Below, one piece after another: positions 18,353-25,903 of a stretch of DNA of 64,000 nucleotides. The stretch lies in NCBI GenBank assembly GCA_964482235.1, contig CAYZWU010000005.1:1-64000 (forward strand). The letters are read 5' to 3'. Position 1 is the first letter of the stretch. Every line of letters begins with the position of its first letter. The notes under the pieces were generated by a model. The model ran no database searches, had not been told where the DNA came from, and worked only from the letters and a program-made list of their open reading frames with translations. Source of the DNA: CAYZWU01 sp964482235 (lineage in GTDB: Bacteria > Planctomycetota > B15-G4 > CAYZWU01). Made by a program: the position numbers and the translations under genes.

Positions 18353-20041
18353 TCAGCGAACGATCTCGAACGAATCGATGATCTTCCCGGACGGCGTGCA
18401 GGCGGAGAACTTCAGCCTGCTCCCCTCCACCTCCACCAGGCAGGCGTGGTGGACGGAGCGGCAGACCTCGATGTGGGGCCATCTGTTCGGGCGGGGCCTG
18501 GCCGCCAGATCGAGGGGTGCGCCGCCTCCTCCGGTGAGCACGTGAACGAGGTTGTTCAGCTCCCCTCTCTCGTAGGTGGCGATCTTCCCGTAGAAGACGA
18601 TCTGGAAATCGGCCTTCTCAAGGAGGGAGACGACGTACTTCCTGATCTCCTTCGACGGCTCGAATGATTCTCCCCTTTCCGAATAGGCGGGATGCTGGAA
18701 GAAGCAGAACTTCCACCTGGCGCTCCGCCCCTCGTCGGACCTGACCGCTGCCTCGAGCCATCTGAGCTGCTCCGAGCCGGGCGTCAGCGGACTGTTCGAG
18801 TCGAGCATGACGAAGAAGCAGGAAGCGCTCTTGAAGGAGTAGTAGCTGCCGTTTCCGGGACGGGCGGTGAACGTGTCGAGCCACGGCCCCTGCCCCTCGC
18901 CTTCACCCAGGCAGAAGTAGACGGGAGTCGTATGGACGAGGGAGTCGGCGGGATCGAAGAAATCGCGTCTCCATGCATCGTAGCTCGCGGCGTCCGATAC
19001 GGCGCCGCCCAGGTTGACGACAAAATCGGGAGATCTGGCGGCGATCGATTCGGCCACGGCCGCATGGATCCCGGGCTGCGCCATGCTGTTGCCGTACACG
19101 GCGAACCGGATCGTCTGCCTTTCCTCGAGAGGCGTGGTCACCCTGTACCAGGGGCTGGTGACCGGGGCGCATTCCACGTGGTACCTGTAGCTGCTTCTCG
19201 GCTCCAGGTTGGCCACCTCGACGGAGTGGAACAGCGCGGGAACATCCTCGGAAGCGGCGCCGATTATCGTTCCCGCGGTTTCATCCCCCTTCATCACCGT
19301 CACGACGGAGGGCGCCGGCAGGCTCGTTTCCCAGGTGAGCTTGAACCGCGTCGGCTCGATGCACCAGAGACTGGGCCCCTTCACGATGGCCGGCTCGGGT
19401 TTCAGCGGAAGGTCGGCCGCATCTTCCTCGTGAAATGAAAGCCCTTCGACGCGGACACCGTCGTTGGCCCAGCTTGACACGCCGATGCCGCCCGCCTTGA
19501 ACAGGCTGTCGCGCGCTGTGAGCACCACCTCTCCGTTGATCGAGGCGGTGAACTCGTTCCCTCTGGCCTGCACGGCGAGGTTCCACCAGAGGCCGAAGGG
19601 CCACGTGAGCGGCTTGTCGCTCTCGGCCAGGACCTTGACCGTGTCGCCGTTCCGCCTGTCGATCCGGATGAACGGCCCGCCGAGCTCGCGATTGTCGAAC
19701 AGGAAGAAGCGATAGTAGTGCGTCGCATCCTGGACCCTGAAGAGGAGGGCCACGCCGTCCCGGTCCTGGGACGAGAGGCGCCCCACGAACGTGCCGTTTC
19801 CGAAGGCCGGCTCGGCGACGAAGAACCGCGTTCCGAACCAGCTCTTGCCGGCCGACCGTGCGGCATGGATGTTCGACCTCTGATAGAGGATGCCTCCCTC
19901 AGGGACCCATTCGGACGGTCCGTCCACCGCGTTGGCCGGATCGGCGACCCGCCACTCGTACTCGTAGCCATAGGAAAAACCGTCTTCGAAAACCGGCGTT
20001 TGGGCTAGGGCAGCCAGAACGATCAGGCTGAGTGGTAACAT
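18353..20041 (-). CDS. Secreted calcineurin-like phosphoesterase homologue lacking its metal ligands
   Basis: 562 residues with a short signal peptide. Residues about 18-205 form a LamG/concanavalin-like domain (TARDSLFKAGGIGV near its end), about 215-310 resemble the Fn3-like domain of purple acid phosphatases, and the rest follows the metallophosphoesterase order. However, every expected metal-ligand block is altered: VYGNS where GDx is usual, NLGGAV for lGDiv, LGEGEG for GNHE, FFQHPAYS for HHPpYS, and YGKIATYERG for GHxHxYER. The fold is recognisable but the protein should not bind the dinuclear metal centre, so it is probably a binding or structural pseudoenzyme. Confidence 0.75.
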   Translation of the reverse strand: MLPLSLIVLAALAQTPVFEDGFSYGYEYEWRVADPANAVDGPSEWVPEGGILYQRSNIHAARSAGKSWFGTRFFVAEPAFGNGTFVGRLSSQDRDGVALLFRVQDATHYYRFFLFDNRELGGPFIRIDRRNGDTVKVLAESDKPLTWPFGLWWNLAVQARGNEFTASINGEVVLTARDSLFKAGGIGVSSWANDGVRVEGLSFHEEDAADLPLKPEPAIVKGPSLWCIEPTRFKLTWETSLPAPSVVTVMKGDETAGTIIGAASEDVPALFHSVEVANLEPRSSYRYHVECAPVTSPWYRVTTPLEERQTIRFAVYGNSMAQPGIHAAVAESIAARSPDFVVNLGGAVSDAASYDAWRRDFFDPADSLVHTTPVYFCLGEGEGQGPWLDTFTARPGNGSYYSFKSASCFFVMLDSNSPLTPGSEQLRWLEAAVRSDEGRSARWKFCFFQHPAYSERGESFEPSKEIRKYVVSLLEKADFQIVFYGKIATYERGELNNLVHVLTGGGGAPLDLAARPRPNRWPHIEVCRSVHHACLVEVEGSRLKFSACTPSGKIIDSFEIVR

Positions 20042-20135
20042 GAGTGTCTCCCGACAATCTCCTTGTTCTCGACTGGAAACCGCCTGGCCCTATGATGGAG
20101 TAAAAGCCCGGCGAAATCGAGAGGAAACCGGGCGG

Positions 20136-20750
20136 TCAGGTGCGAAGTGCCAGGCAGAGCCGGTCCCATTCAGGCGTGTGAAAAGGAAGATAGGAGAAGA
20201 GCTGGACGGCGCGCCATTCGTTGCGATGGCTCACAGCCTGGTCGAACTCCTCCGTCTCGCCGCCGCCGCCGCTGGAAGCCACGAGCAGCCCTCCCCGCCG
20301 GAGAAGCCTCTGGCAATGGGAGAGGGCGCGCTTGTAGTTTTTCTGGTCCAGATCGAGGAAGATGAAGTCGAACTTCTCCTCCATGTAGGTCAGCTTGTCC
20401 AGCGCTTCCCCCACCGTGAGATCAACGACGTGGTTCACCGTGGCCCGCTGAAAGTTGTTCCGGGCCATCATGGCCAGACTCTGGTTCGCTTCCAGCGTCA
20501 TGACGCGGCCGCCCGTCAGCTCACACGCCCTGGCCAGGAAGATGCCCGAATAGCCGAGCGACGTGCCCAGCTCAAGGATCCGCTTGGCGCCGGAGAGGCG
20601 GGCCAGGATGAACAGGAGCTCGCCCACGACGGGCCCGACGATGGCGATTCCCAGCCGCCGCGCCTCGGCCTCGACCTCGAGGAGCACCGCGTCCCCCGTG
20701 GGAATGAACTGGTTATAGTATTCCTCCGGATATGTAGTCCTGCGGGACAT
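20136..20750 (-). CDS. SAM-dependent O-methyltransferase (catechol/caffeoyl-CoA type)
   Basis: 204 residues. ILELGTSLGYSGIFLA is the SAM-binding motif I, VMTLEANQ motif II, and FDFIFLDLDQKNY corresponds to the family motif D-x-I-F-I-D-A-D, with the second metal-binding Asp region slightly altered. Members methylate catechol-like or thioester substrates in the cytoplasm. The ATG at 20750 has an AGGGG site; an ATG at 20765 is the alternative. Confidence 0.85.
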   Translation of the reverse strand: MSRRTTYPEEYYNQFIPTGDAVLLEVEAEARRLGIAIVGPVVGELLFILARLSGAKRILELGTSLGYSGIFLARACELTGGRVMTLEANQSLAMMARNNFQRATVNHVVDLTVGEALDKLTYMEEKFDFIFLDLDQKNYKRALSHCQRLLRRGGLLVASSGGGGETEEFDQAVSHRNEWRAVQLFSYLPFHTPEWDRLCLALRT

Positions 20751-20894
20751 CGTCACCCCTTTCATCCAACCATGCCTATGGAGTTTTCCTGTCTGGCCGG
20801 TATCCTCCGCCCCGGCCGGTGTGTTCGCCTATACCATGTTATCGGCAGGTCTTCAGGAATTTGTCCCGCAGAACCGGGCTGTGAACGGCCGGAA

Positions 20895-21977
20895 TCACCT
20901 CCTGACCCGTTTCTTGACCTTTCCGTCGTCTCCAACGACATCGAAAAAGCTCTTAAGCCCTTTGATCGGCGGCGGGTCGTAGTCGCCTCTTCTCTCCTGC
21001 ATCCTCCCCAGCACCGACTCGTGGACCTTCGCCGGCTTGCTCCTCACCGGCTTGTTGTTGGCCAGGACCTTGATCCTCCGGTTGCTCAGCTTCAGGTCGC
21101 CCCACCGATCCTTCTGGTGGAGGACGCCGAGCCCCTTGGGATTGGGAGCGATCTCCTCGAGCGAGTCGGGATGGAAGACGAGCCCCAGCTCCTGAGCCCG
21201 GTCGACCATGAACTTGAGCGTGATGTCGGCCAGCCTTCGCCTGTCGAAGCCGCCCCCCACGTCGGAATGCACGCCGGGAAACCAGATCTCGTCGATGCCC
21301 CTCCTCGAATGGTTCATCAGCGTGGGCTTGAAGGCGTCCCTCCTCTCGTCCACGGCAAGGAGGTGATAGGCGTGCCTGATGTTCGGTGCAATGGTGAAGT
21401 CCTTGAACAGGTTGATCTCGTGGAACTTGACTCCCAAGACATTCACGGGAATCCCGAAGGAGGCCACCGTGTCCCAGACGCCGAGCATCTCGACCTTGAG
21501 ATTGACCTGCTTGCGGCCCCTGTTCTTGTACTCCACGATCCTCCCCTCGTCGTCCTTCGTGACGGTGATCGACTGCGGTATCCCCTCCTTGTGAATGAGG
21601 TTCGCCAGCATGCGGGCGATGGCGGCCCCGCGGCTGAAGCCGAAGATGAAGATCCTGTCTCCCGGACGCCAGTTGGTCACGAGAACGGCGTACGCCTCGT
21701 CGCGAAGCCGATCCGCCCCCCACCCGAAGGCGCCGCCGAACAAACGCCCGAACCACCCGTTCTGGACCTCGTTGCCCACACCGGGGAAGTAGCGGGCATA
21801 CTGCTTGGACTCGTCCCGCGAGACGGCCTTGAAAAGCCTGAGCACATTGGTCGTCCCCGAACCGCTCTCCGTGGCATCCGTCGGATCGTTCCACGTTCCG
21901 TCGATGCAGAGCACGAAGTTCCTGTCCCCCGCTTTCAGCCGGCTCAGCTCGATATGATACCTGTTCTTGCTACCCAT
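20895..21977 (-). CDS. DUF2235 alpha/beta-hydrolase domain protein
   Basis: 360 residues. The N-terminus LCIDGTWND and the nucleophile elbow GFSRGAAIARM (GxSxG) are diagnostic for DUF2235, the family that includes Tle1-type phospholipase effectors of type VI secretion. FPGVHSDVGGGF in the middle supplies the catalytic Asp/His neighbourhood typical of the family. No secretion apparatus, VgrG or immunity gene is next to it, so an effector role is not supported here. There is no signal peptide. Confidence 0.88.
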   Translation of the reverse strand: MGSKNRYHIELSRLKAGDRNFVLCIDGTWNDPTDATESGSGTTNVLRLFKAVSRDESKQYARYFPGVGNEVQNGWFGRLFGGAFGWGADRLRDEAYAVLVTNWRPGDRIFIFGFSRGAAIARMLANLIHKEGIPQSITVTKDDEGRIVEYKNRGRKQVNLKVEMLGVWDTVASFGIPVNVLGVKFHEINLFKDFTIAPNIRHAYHLLAVDERRDAFKPTLMNHSRRGIDEIWFPGVHSDVGGGFDRRRLADITLKFMVDRAQELGLVFHPDSLEEIAPNPKGLGVLHQKDRWGDLKLSNRRIKVLANNKPVRSKPAKVHESVLGRMQERRGDYDPPPIKGLKSFFDVVGDDGKVKKRVRR

Positions 21978-22022
21978 GATATTCTCCTTCCAGCATTGCT
22001 TCCTTGAACACGATCGATCAGA

Positions 22023-23396
22023 TCAGAAAATCGAATCCGGCAGAATGAAAGCCGGTTCCCTGCCCCTGGCGAATCCATCGAGGCGGAGAAGCCAGAGCCC
22101 GATCCCCGCAGCGCCCTGCATCAGGCCGGTCTGGGCCGACAGACGGTCGGGCATCACACGATGCTCCGCATGGATCCACATCATTCCCTCTTCACCGGAG
22201 GTGCCGCGCGCCAGCAGATCGGCTGTCAGCCTCTCCGAGAAATCGAGGTAGTCGCCGCGTCCGGTCTTCTCGTGAAGAAAGAGAAAGAATGCGGCCACTC
22301 CGGCGTTACCGCAGCAGCGCCCCACGTTGTTCCAGAAACCGGGTGTCCGCTGCTCCGGGATACCGCTCTGCATCACCGCTTCGGCAGCTGTGTGCGCGGA
22401 ATCGAGCCACTCCGCCTCTCCGGTGATCTCGTAAAGAAGATAGTAGAGCATCGCCGTTCCGGGCGGACCGTGGCACCAGCCCAGGTAGAAGAGATCCTCG
22501 CCTCCCGGCTCGTGGTGAAAAACAAGCCCGGTCCCTTCCGCCGACTTCCTCAGATAGCGTGCGCCGTCGAGGGCAGAGCGAAGAAATTCCGCCTCGCCCG
22601 TCGCCTGGTGGAGCCTCGAGAGGAAAAAACAGATTCCCGCCGTACCGTGGGAAAAGTTCGGCATCAGCCTGGGGTACGAGGGATCCATGGCCCACTTCAG
22701 TCCGCCTCGCTCCGGTATGCCTTTCCTTGCCAGCTGCCGGCCGGCCAGGACCGCCAGCTCGCCGGCAGTCCCGTGCTCCATCTGCTTCGCGGCATAGAGC
22801 AGGAACAGGCCGATGCCCGCGTTGCCGCTGACGATATCCGTCACGGGCCCCCACGCGGCGCCGCCGTCCCTTCGTTTCGCCGACCGGACGAGAAGATCCA
22901 CGCAGCGCAGCGCCGAATCGCGGAAATCCCGGCGCCCCGTTGCCTGGTGCACCTCTTCCAGGACAAAGCCGATTCCCGCCACCCCGGTATAGAGTCCGGC
23001 CTGATCCTGTCCTTCGATCGAATCGGGAAGCGCATCGGCCAGGTGCTCCGCGCCGGCGCAGGCCTCGCCGAGACAGGAGGGATCTCCCGTGGCGGAATAC
23101 ATCTCCAGGTAGAAGAGAACCACGCCGGCCGTTCCGGAGTAGAGGGATGGAAAGGCGGGAGTCGAATCGGTCGGATCGGGACGCCACGCCTTGCCCCTCT
23201 CACTCTCCTCGGCCGCGGCGGCCAGCCAACCGGCCGTCTCCCTGGCGGCATGAAGCCACGGCGTCCCGTCGCGCGACGCCATCCCGGAACAGGCCGCTGC
23301 TGAGAGGAGAAGTGCGGCGACGGCAGCGATTCTCAAACCCGGCACTGCAGAAAGACGTCGGGCACAGGCGCGCCAGGGTGCGTCAGCAGGGGTCAT
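22023..23396 (-). CDS. LanC-like lipoprotein (lanthionine-synthetase C fold)
   Basis: 457 residues. The N-terminus ends in LLSAAAC, a lipobox, so the protein is probably anchored to a membrane on the outside of the cytoplasm. Seven internal GxxG repeats (for example SGTAGV, TGVAGI, SGNAGI, HGTAGI, HGPPGT, CGNAGV, QGAAGI) define the alpha/alpha toroid of LanC. Zinc-ligand segments are present as WCHG and RCCGNAG, the latter with Cys in place of the usual His after the second zinc Cys. No lanthipeptide precursor or dehydratase is nearby, so it is unlikely to make a lantibiotic; role unknown. Confidence 0.82.
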   Translation of the reverse strand: MTPADAPWRACARRLSAVPGLRIAAVAALLLSAAACSGMASRDGTPWLHAARETAGWLAAAAEESERGKAWRPDPTDSTPAFPSLYSGTAGVVLFYLEMYSATGDPSCLGEACAGAEHLADALPDSIEGQDQAGLYTGVAGIGFVLEEVHQATGRRDFRDSALRCVDLLVRSAKRRDGGAAWGPVTDIVSGNAGIGLFLLYAAKQMEHGTAGELAVLAGRQLARKGIPERGGLKWAMDPSYPRLMPNFSHGTAGICFFLSRLHQATGEAEFLRSALDGARYLRKSAEGTGLVFHHEPGGEDLFYLGWCHGPPGTAMLYYLLYEITGEAEWLDSAHTAAEAVMQSGIPEQRTPGFWNNVGRCCGNAGVAAFFLFLHEKTGRGDYLDFSERLTADLLARGTSGEEGMMWIHAEHRVMPDRLSAQTGLMQGAAGIGLWLLRLDGFARGREPAFILPDSIF

Positions 23397-23408
23397 GGCG
23401 TTTCTCCT

Positions 23409-24158
23409 TCACGTCGTCAATCCGTTGCGAATCGTTTCCCTTACCAGCACGCATCCGATCAGGAGCAGGAAGAGGTAGATGATCCTGTCGAACTTCCCCT
23501 CCGGAATCGTGCGGTTGACAACGGCGCCGATCCAGATCGCCGGAAGGATCACGGGAAGGGCGCAGAGATAGCTGAAGAGGACCTGCCCGGTCCAGAGCCC
23601 GGAGATGCCATGGCCGATCAGGATCAGGAGGCCGGTGGGAAGGAAGTAGCCCTGCAGCGTGGCTCGAAACGATCCCGGCGACCATCTCCTGAGAAGGCCG
23701 TAGAGGACCACGGGCGGTCCGTTGGTGTTGTAGGCGCCGCCGAAGACGCCGGCCGTGAATCCGAACAGGTAGGCGTATCGCTCGCTCCTGATCACGAGCC
23801 GCTGCGGTCCGGTCAGGTTGATGAGGGCGAATAAGATGATCAGGCCGGCGAGAAGCAGCTTCATCAATTCTTCGTTCAGATGATTCAGAAGATAAAGGCC
23901 AAGGGGAATCCCCGCCAGGGACGAGAGGACCAGCCGCCAGGCCGACTCGATCCGGACGTTCTTCCAGTGCGAGATCAGGATGCAGAGGGCGATGGTGCCG
24001 GCCGCCAGGGCGACAAGAGGCGTGGCCGTCTTCAGGTCGATGAAGAGGACGAGCAGCGGCATGGCCAGAACGGCGTCCCCGAACCCGAAGGCGGAACGGA
24101 CGAAGGTGGATATGAAGAGGACGGCCAGCACGGCCAGCAGCATGGAGTCGAATGTCAC
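23409..24158 (-). CDS. Sulfite exporter TauE/SafE-family membrane permease
   Basis: 249 residues with about eight hydrophobic helices and the family-typical glycine-rich stretches FGFGDAVLAMPLL and GVFGGAYNTNGPP. The family exports sulfite, sulfonates or other small organic acids. I start it at the GTG at 24158, which overlaps the stop of the methionine-sulfoxide reductase gene (GTGA). Translational coupling to a sulfur-oxidation repair enzyme is suggestive of sulfur chemistry, but the substrate is not established. Confidence 0.85.
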   Translation of the reverse strand: MTFDSMLLAVLAVLFISTFVRSAFGFGDAVLAMPLLVLFIDLKTATPLVALAAGTIALCILISHWKNVRIESAWRLVLSSLAGIPLGLYLLNHLNEELMKLLLAGLIILFALINLTGPQRLVIRSERYAYLFGFTAGVFGGAYNTNGPPVVLYGLLRRWSPGSFRATLQGYFLPTGLLILIGHGISGLWTGQVLFSYLCALPVILPAIWIGAVVNRTIPEGKFDRIIYLFLLLIGCVLVRETIRNGLTT

Positions 24159-24625
24159 TGGAAATCGACCTCGGTCATGGACAGGAAGACTTCGACCACT
24201 TTCTCGAGCCCTCCCCTGTCCGTATCGTCGAACCGGCCCTTCGTCGGACTGTCGATGTCGAGAACTCCGACGAGGTGCCCCTTGACGATGAGGGGGACAA
24301 CGATCTCGGATCTGGACGCCGCATCGCAGGCGATGTGGCCGGGGAAGGCTTCCACATCCTCCACCACCACCGTTTCGCGCTTCACCGCCGCGCTGCCGCA
24401 CACTCCCTTCCCCATGGGGATGCGGGTGCAGGCCGGCTTGCCCTGAAAGGGACCGAGAACCAGCTCGCTGCCTTTCAGGATGTAGAAGCCGACCCAGTTC
24501 AGATCCGGCAGGATCTGCGCGATCAGCGCACTCGTGTTCGCGGCATTGACGATAAAATCCCTCTCTCCCTCGAGAAGACCTTGCAGCTGCATCTCGAGAT
24601 CCTGGTACAGCTCTCCATTCACCAT
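24155..24625 (-). CDS. msrC: Free methionine-(R)-sulfoxide reductase (GAF-type fRMsr)
   Basis: 156 residues, a single GAF domain. NWVGFYIL, LVLGPFQGKPACTRI, GKGVCG, FPGHIACDAASRSEIVVPL and GVLDIDSP are the hallmark blocks. The three catalytic/resolving cysteines are present (66, 76, 100). The enzyme reduces free methionine-R-sulfoxide in the cytoplasm. It overlaps the upstream saccharopine-dehydrogenase-like gene by seven bases and the downstream exporter by four, so all three are probably cotranscribed. Confidence 0.95.
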   Translation of the reverse strand: MVNGELYQDLEMQLQGLLEGERDFIVNAANTSALIAQILPDLNWVGFYILKGSELVLGPFQGKPACTRIPMGKGVCGSAAVKRETVVVEDVEAFPGHIACDAASRSEIVVPLIVKGHLVGVLDIDSPTKGRFDDTDRGGLEKVVEVFLSMTEVDFQ

Positions 24626-25821
24626 TCGAACTCTCCCTCAACCTGGCCGGAAGGCTCCATCTCCTCGTGAAAACGGATGCCGCTTCTTTCGAGGTGCTGC
24701 TTGAGGTCGGCGAAGGGAACGTCCCTCTCGGGCCGGAGGAGGCCGCGCCTGCTGATCCTGCCCGTTCCGATCATGACCGCGCCGGCCGCGGCCGTGAATC
24801 CCACTGTCCGGCTCATGGCGGTGAGGCCCGTCGTCAGATCGCGCCTGTCGATCATCTGATGCACGATTCGCGACTTCCTTCCTTCCCTCGTGCCCCGGGC
24901 TTCCACCCTGACAACGACCACGTCCCGCTCCTGACGGCCGTATCGCATCGAAGGCTCCAGCAGGGCGGCGAGATAGCGTCTCCTGTTCACCGCTACACCG
25001 TCCACCAAAACCGGCTCGCTGTCAAGCAGGTGAATATCCACGAGGGTCTTCCAGAGGGCCGCGTGGCCGGGCCAGCGCAACACGCACCGCTCCATCCGCT
25101 GAAGCCGCCCCTCGTCGAGCCCGAGCCGCCCGGCAAAGCGCAGCGCGTCGCCGTTTGGATAGGCTTCCAGATCCCCCACTCCCTTGATGGCGACCCTGTG
25201 GATGTTGTCGCGATGGAAGACCTCCGTAGCGGGAATCTCCAACGTTTTTCCCTGCCGGATCACCCTGGCCTGACGCAAGTAAGAGTCCAGCACACCCTCG
25301 AACCGCCACGTAACCTTGTACTTCAGGGGATTGTCCGCCGCCTTCGACTCAGGAAATCCCGCCCCGTAGCTGACCAGCTCGTCCACCTGGTCGAGACGTC
25401 TGACCGCATCGCCGAGAAGGACGAGATCGATGCCCGGATCCATCCCCATCTCCGGCAGAATCGAGATCCCGCGCGCCGCGGCGGCGGCAGCCAGCTCCTC
25501 GAGCTCCGGTGTGGCGTAGGAGGCGTTCACCACGTGTGCGCGATGCCTCATGGCCGAGACGAGAACAGGCTGGTGCAGGGAAACGGGAAGAAGATCGACC
25601 ACCACCCCGATCCCCTGCCTCATCAGGCGATCCAGGTCGAGGGAATCGGCCGCATCGACGCTCTCGCACCTCACCCGGCAGAAGCCGTCGCCTGCCGGCC
25701 GCGCCAACGACGCGTCGATCTTCAGGTCGGCGGCGATGACCTCCGTCACCTCCCTGCAGCGGCAGAGGTCGTGAAGAGCGGCTTTCCCCTGCCGCCCGGT
25801 ACCGAGGAGGAGAACTCTCAT
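24619..25821 (-). CDS. Saccharopine dehydrogenase-like oxidoreductase (paralogue A)
   Basis: 400 residues. LLLGTGRQGKAALHDL is an N-terminal NAD(P)-binding Rossmann motif; PEMGMDPGIDLVLLGDAV and the C-terminal domain follow the saccharopine dehydrogenase/homospermidine synthase superfamily plan. The precise substrate is open: lysine, carboxynorspermidine and related imino acids are all used by the family. The paralogue at 41216-42565 has the same blocks. The ATG at 25821 is preceded by GGGAGG. Confidence 0.8.
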   Translation of the reverse strand: MRVLLLGTGRQGKAALHDLCRCREVTEVIAADLKIDASLARPAGDGFCRVRCESVDAADSLDLDRLMRQGIGVVVDLLPVSLHQPVLVSAMRHRAHVVNASYATPELEELAAAAAARGISILPEMGMDPGIDLVLLGDAVRRLDQVDELVSYGAGFPESKAADNPLKYKVTWRFEGVLDSYLRQARVIRQGKTLEIPATEVFHRDNIHRVAIKGVGDLEAYPNGDALRFAGRLGLDEGRLQRMERCVLRWPGHAALWKTLVDIHLLDSEPVLVDGVAVNRRRYLAALLEPSMRYGRQERDVVVVRVEARGTREGRKSRIVHQMIDRRDLTTGLTAMSRTVGFTAAAGAVMIGTGRISRRGLLRPERDVPFADLKQHLERSGIRFHEEMEPSGQVEGEFEW

Positions 25822-25844
25822 CGCTTGCCTCCCTGCCTGGATCG

Positions 25845-25903
25845 AACCCGCGGGATCCCCGCGCTGCGGCCTCGTTTTCGGGAGGCCGCGACCGCTCTAC
25901 CGG
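25845..25903 (-). other. Two hairpins with tRNA-like sequence between the sulfatase and paralogue A genes
   Basis: Read on the minus strand the spacer contains GGTAGAGCGGTCGCGG, a perfect 8-bp hairpin (GCGGCCTC/GAGGCCGC, 25866-25889), a second 6-bp hairpin (CGCGGG/CCCGCG, 25849-25863) and then GGGTTCGATCC. These resemble the D-arm end, anticodon arm, variable arm and T-loop of a class II tRNA, but the T-stem does not pair and no acceptor stem is present. It is either a degenerate tRNA or an mRNA structure that happens to look like one. Confidence 0.35.

Noticed and set aside
22023..23396. Lantibiotic biosynthesis cluster
   Set aside because: The LanC-like protein is a lipoprotein, and there is no precursor peptide, dehydratase or peptide exporter nearby.
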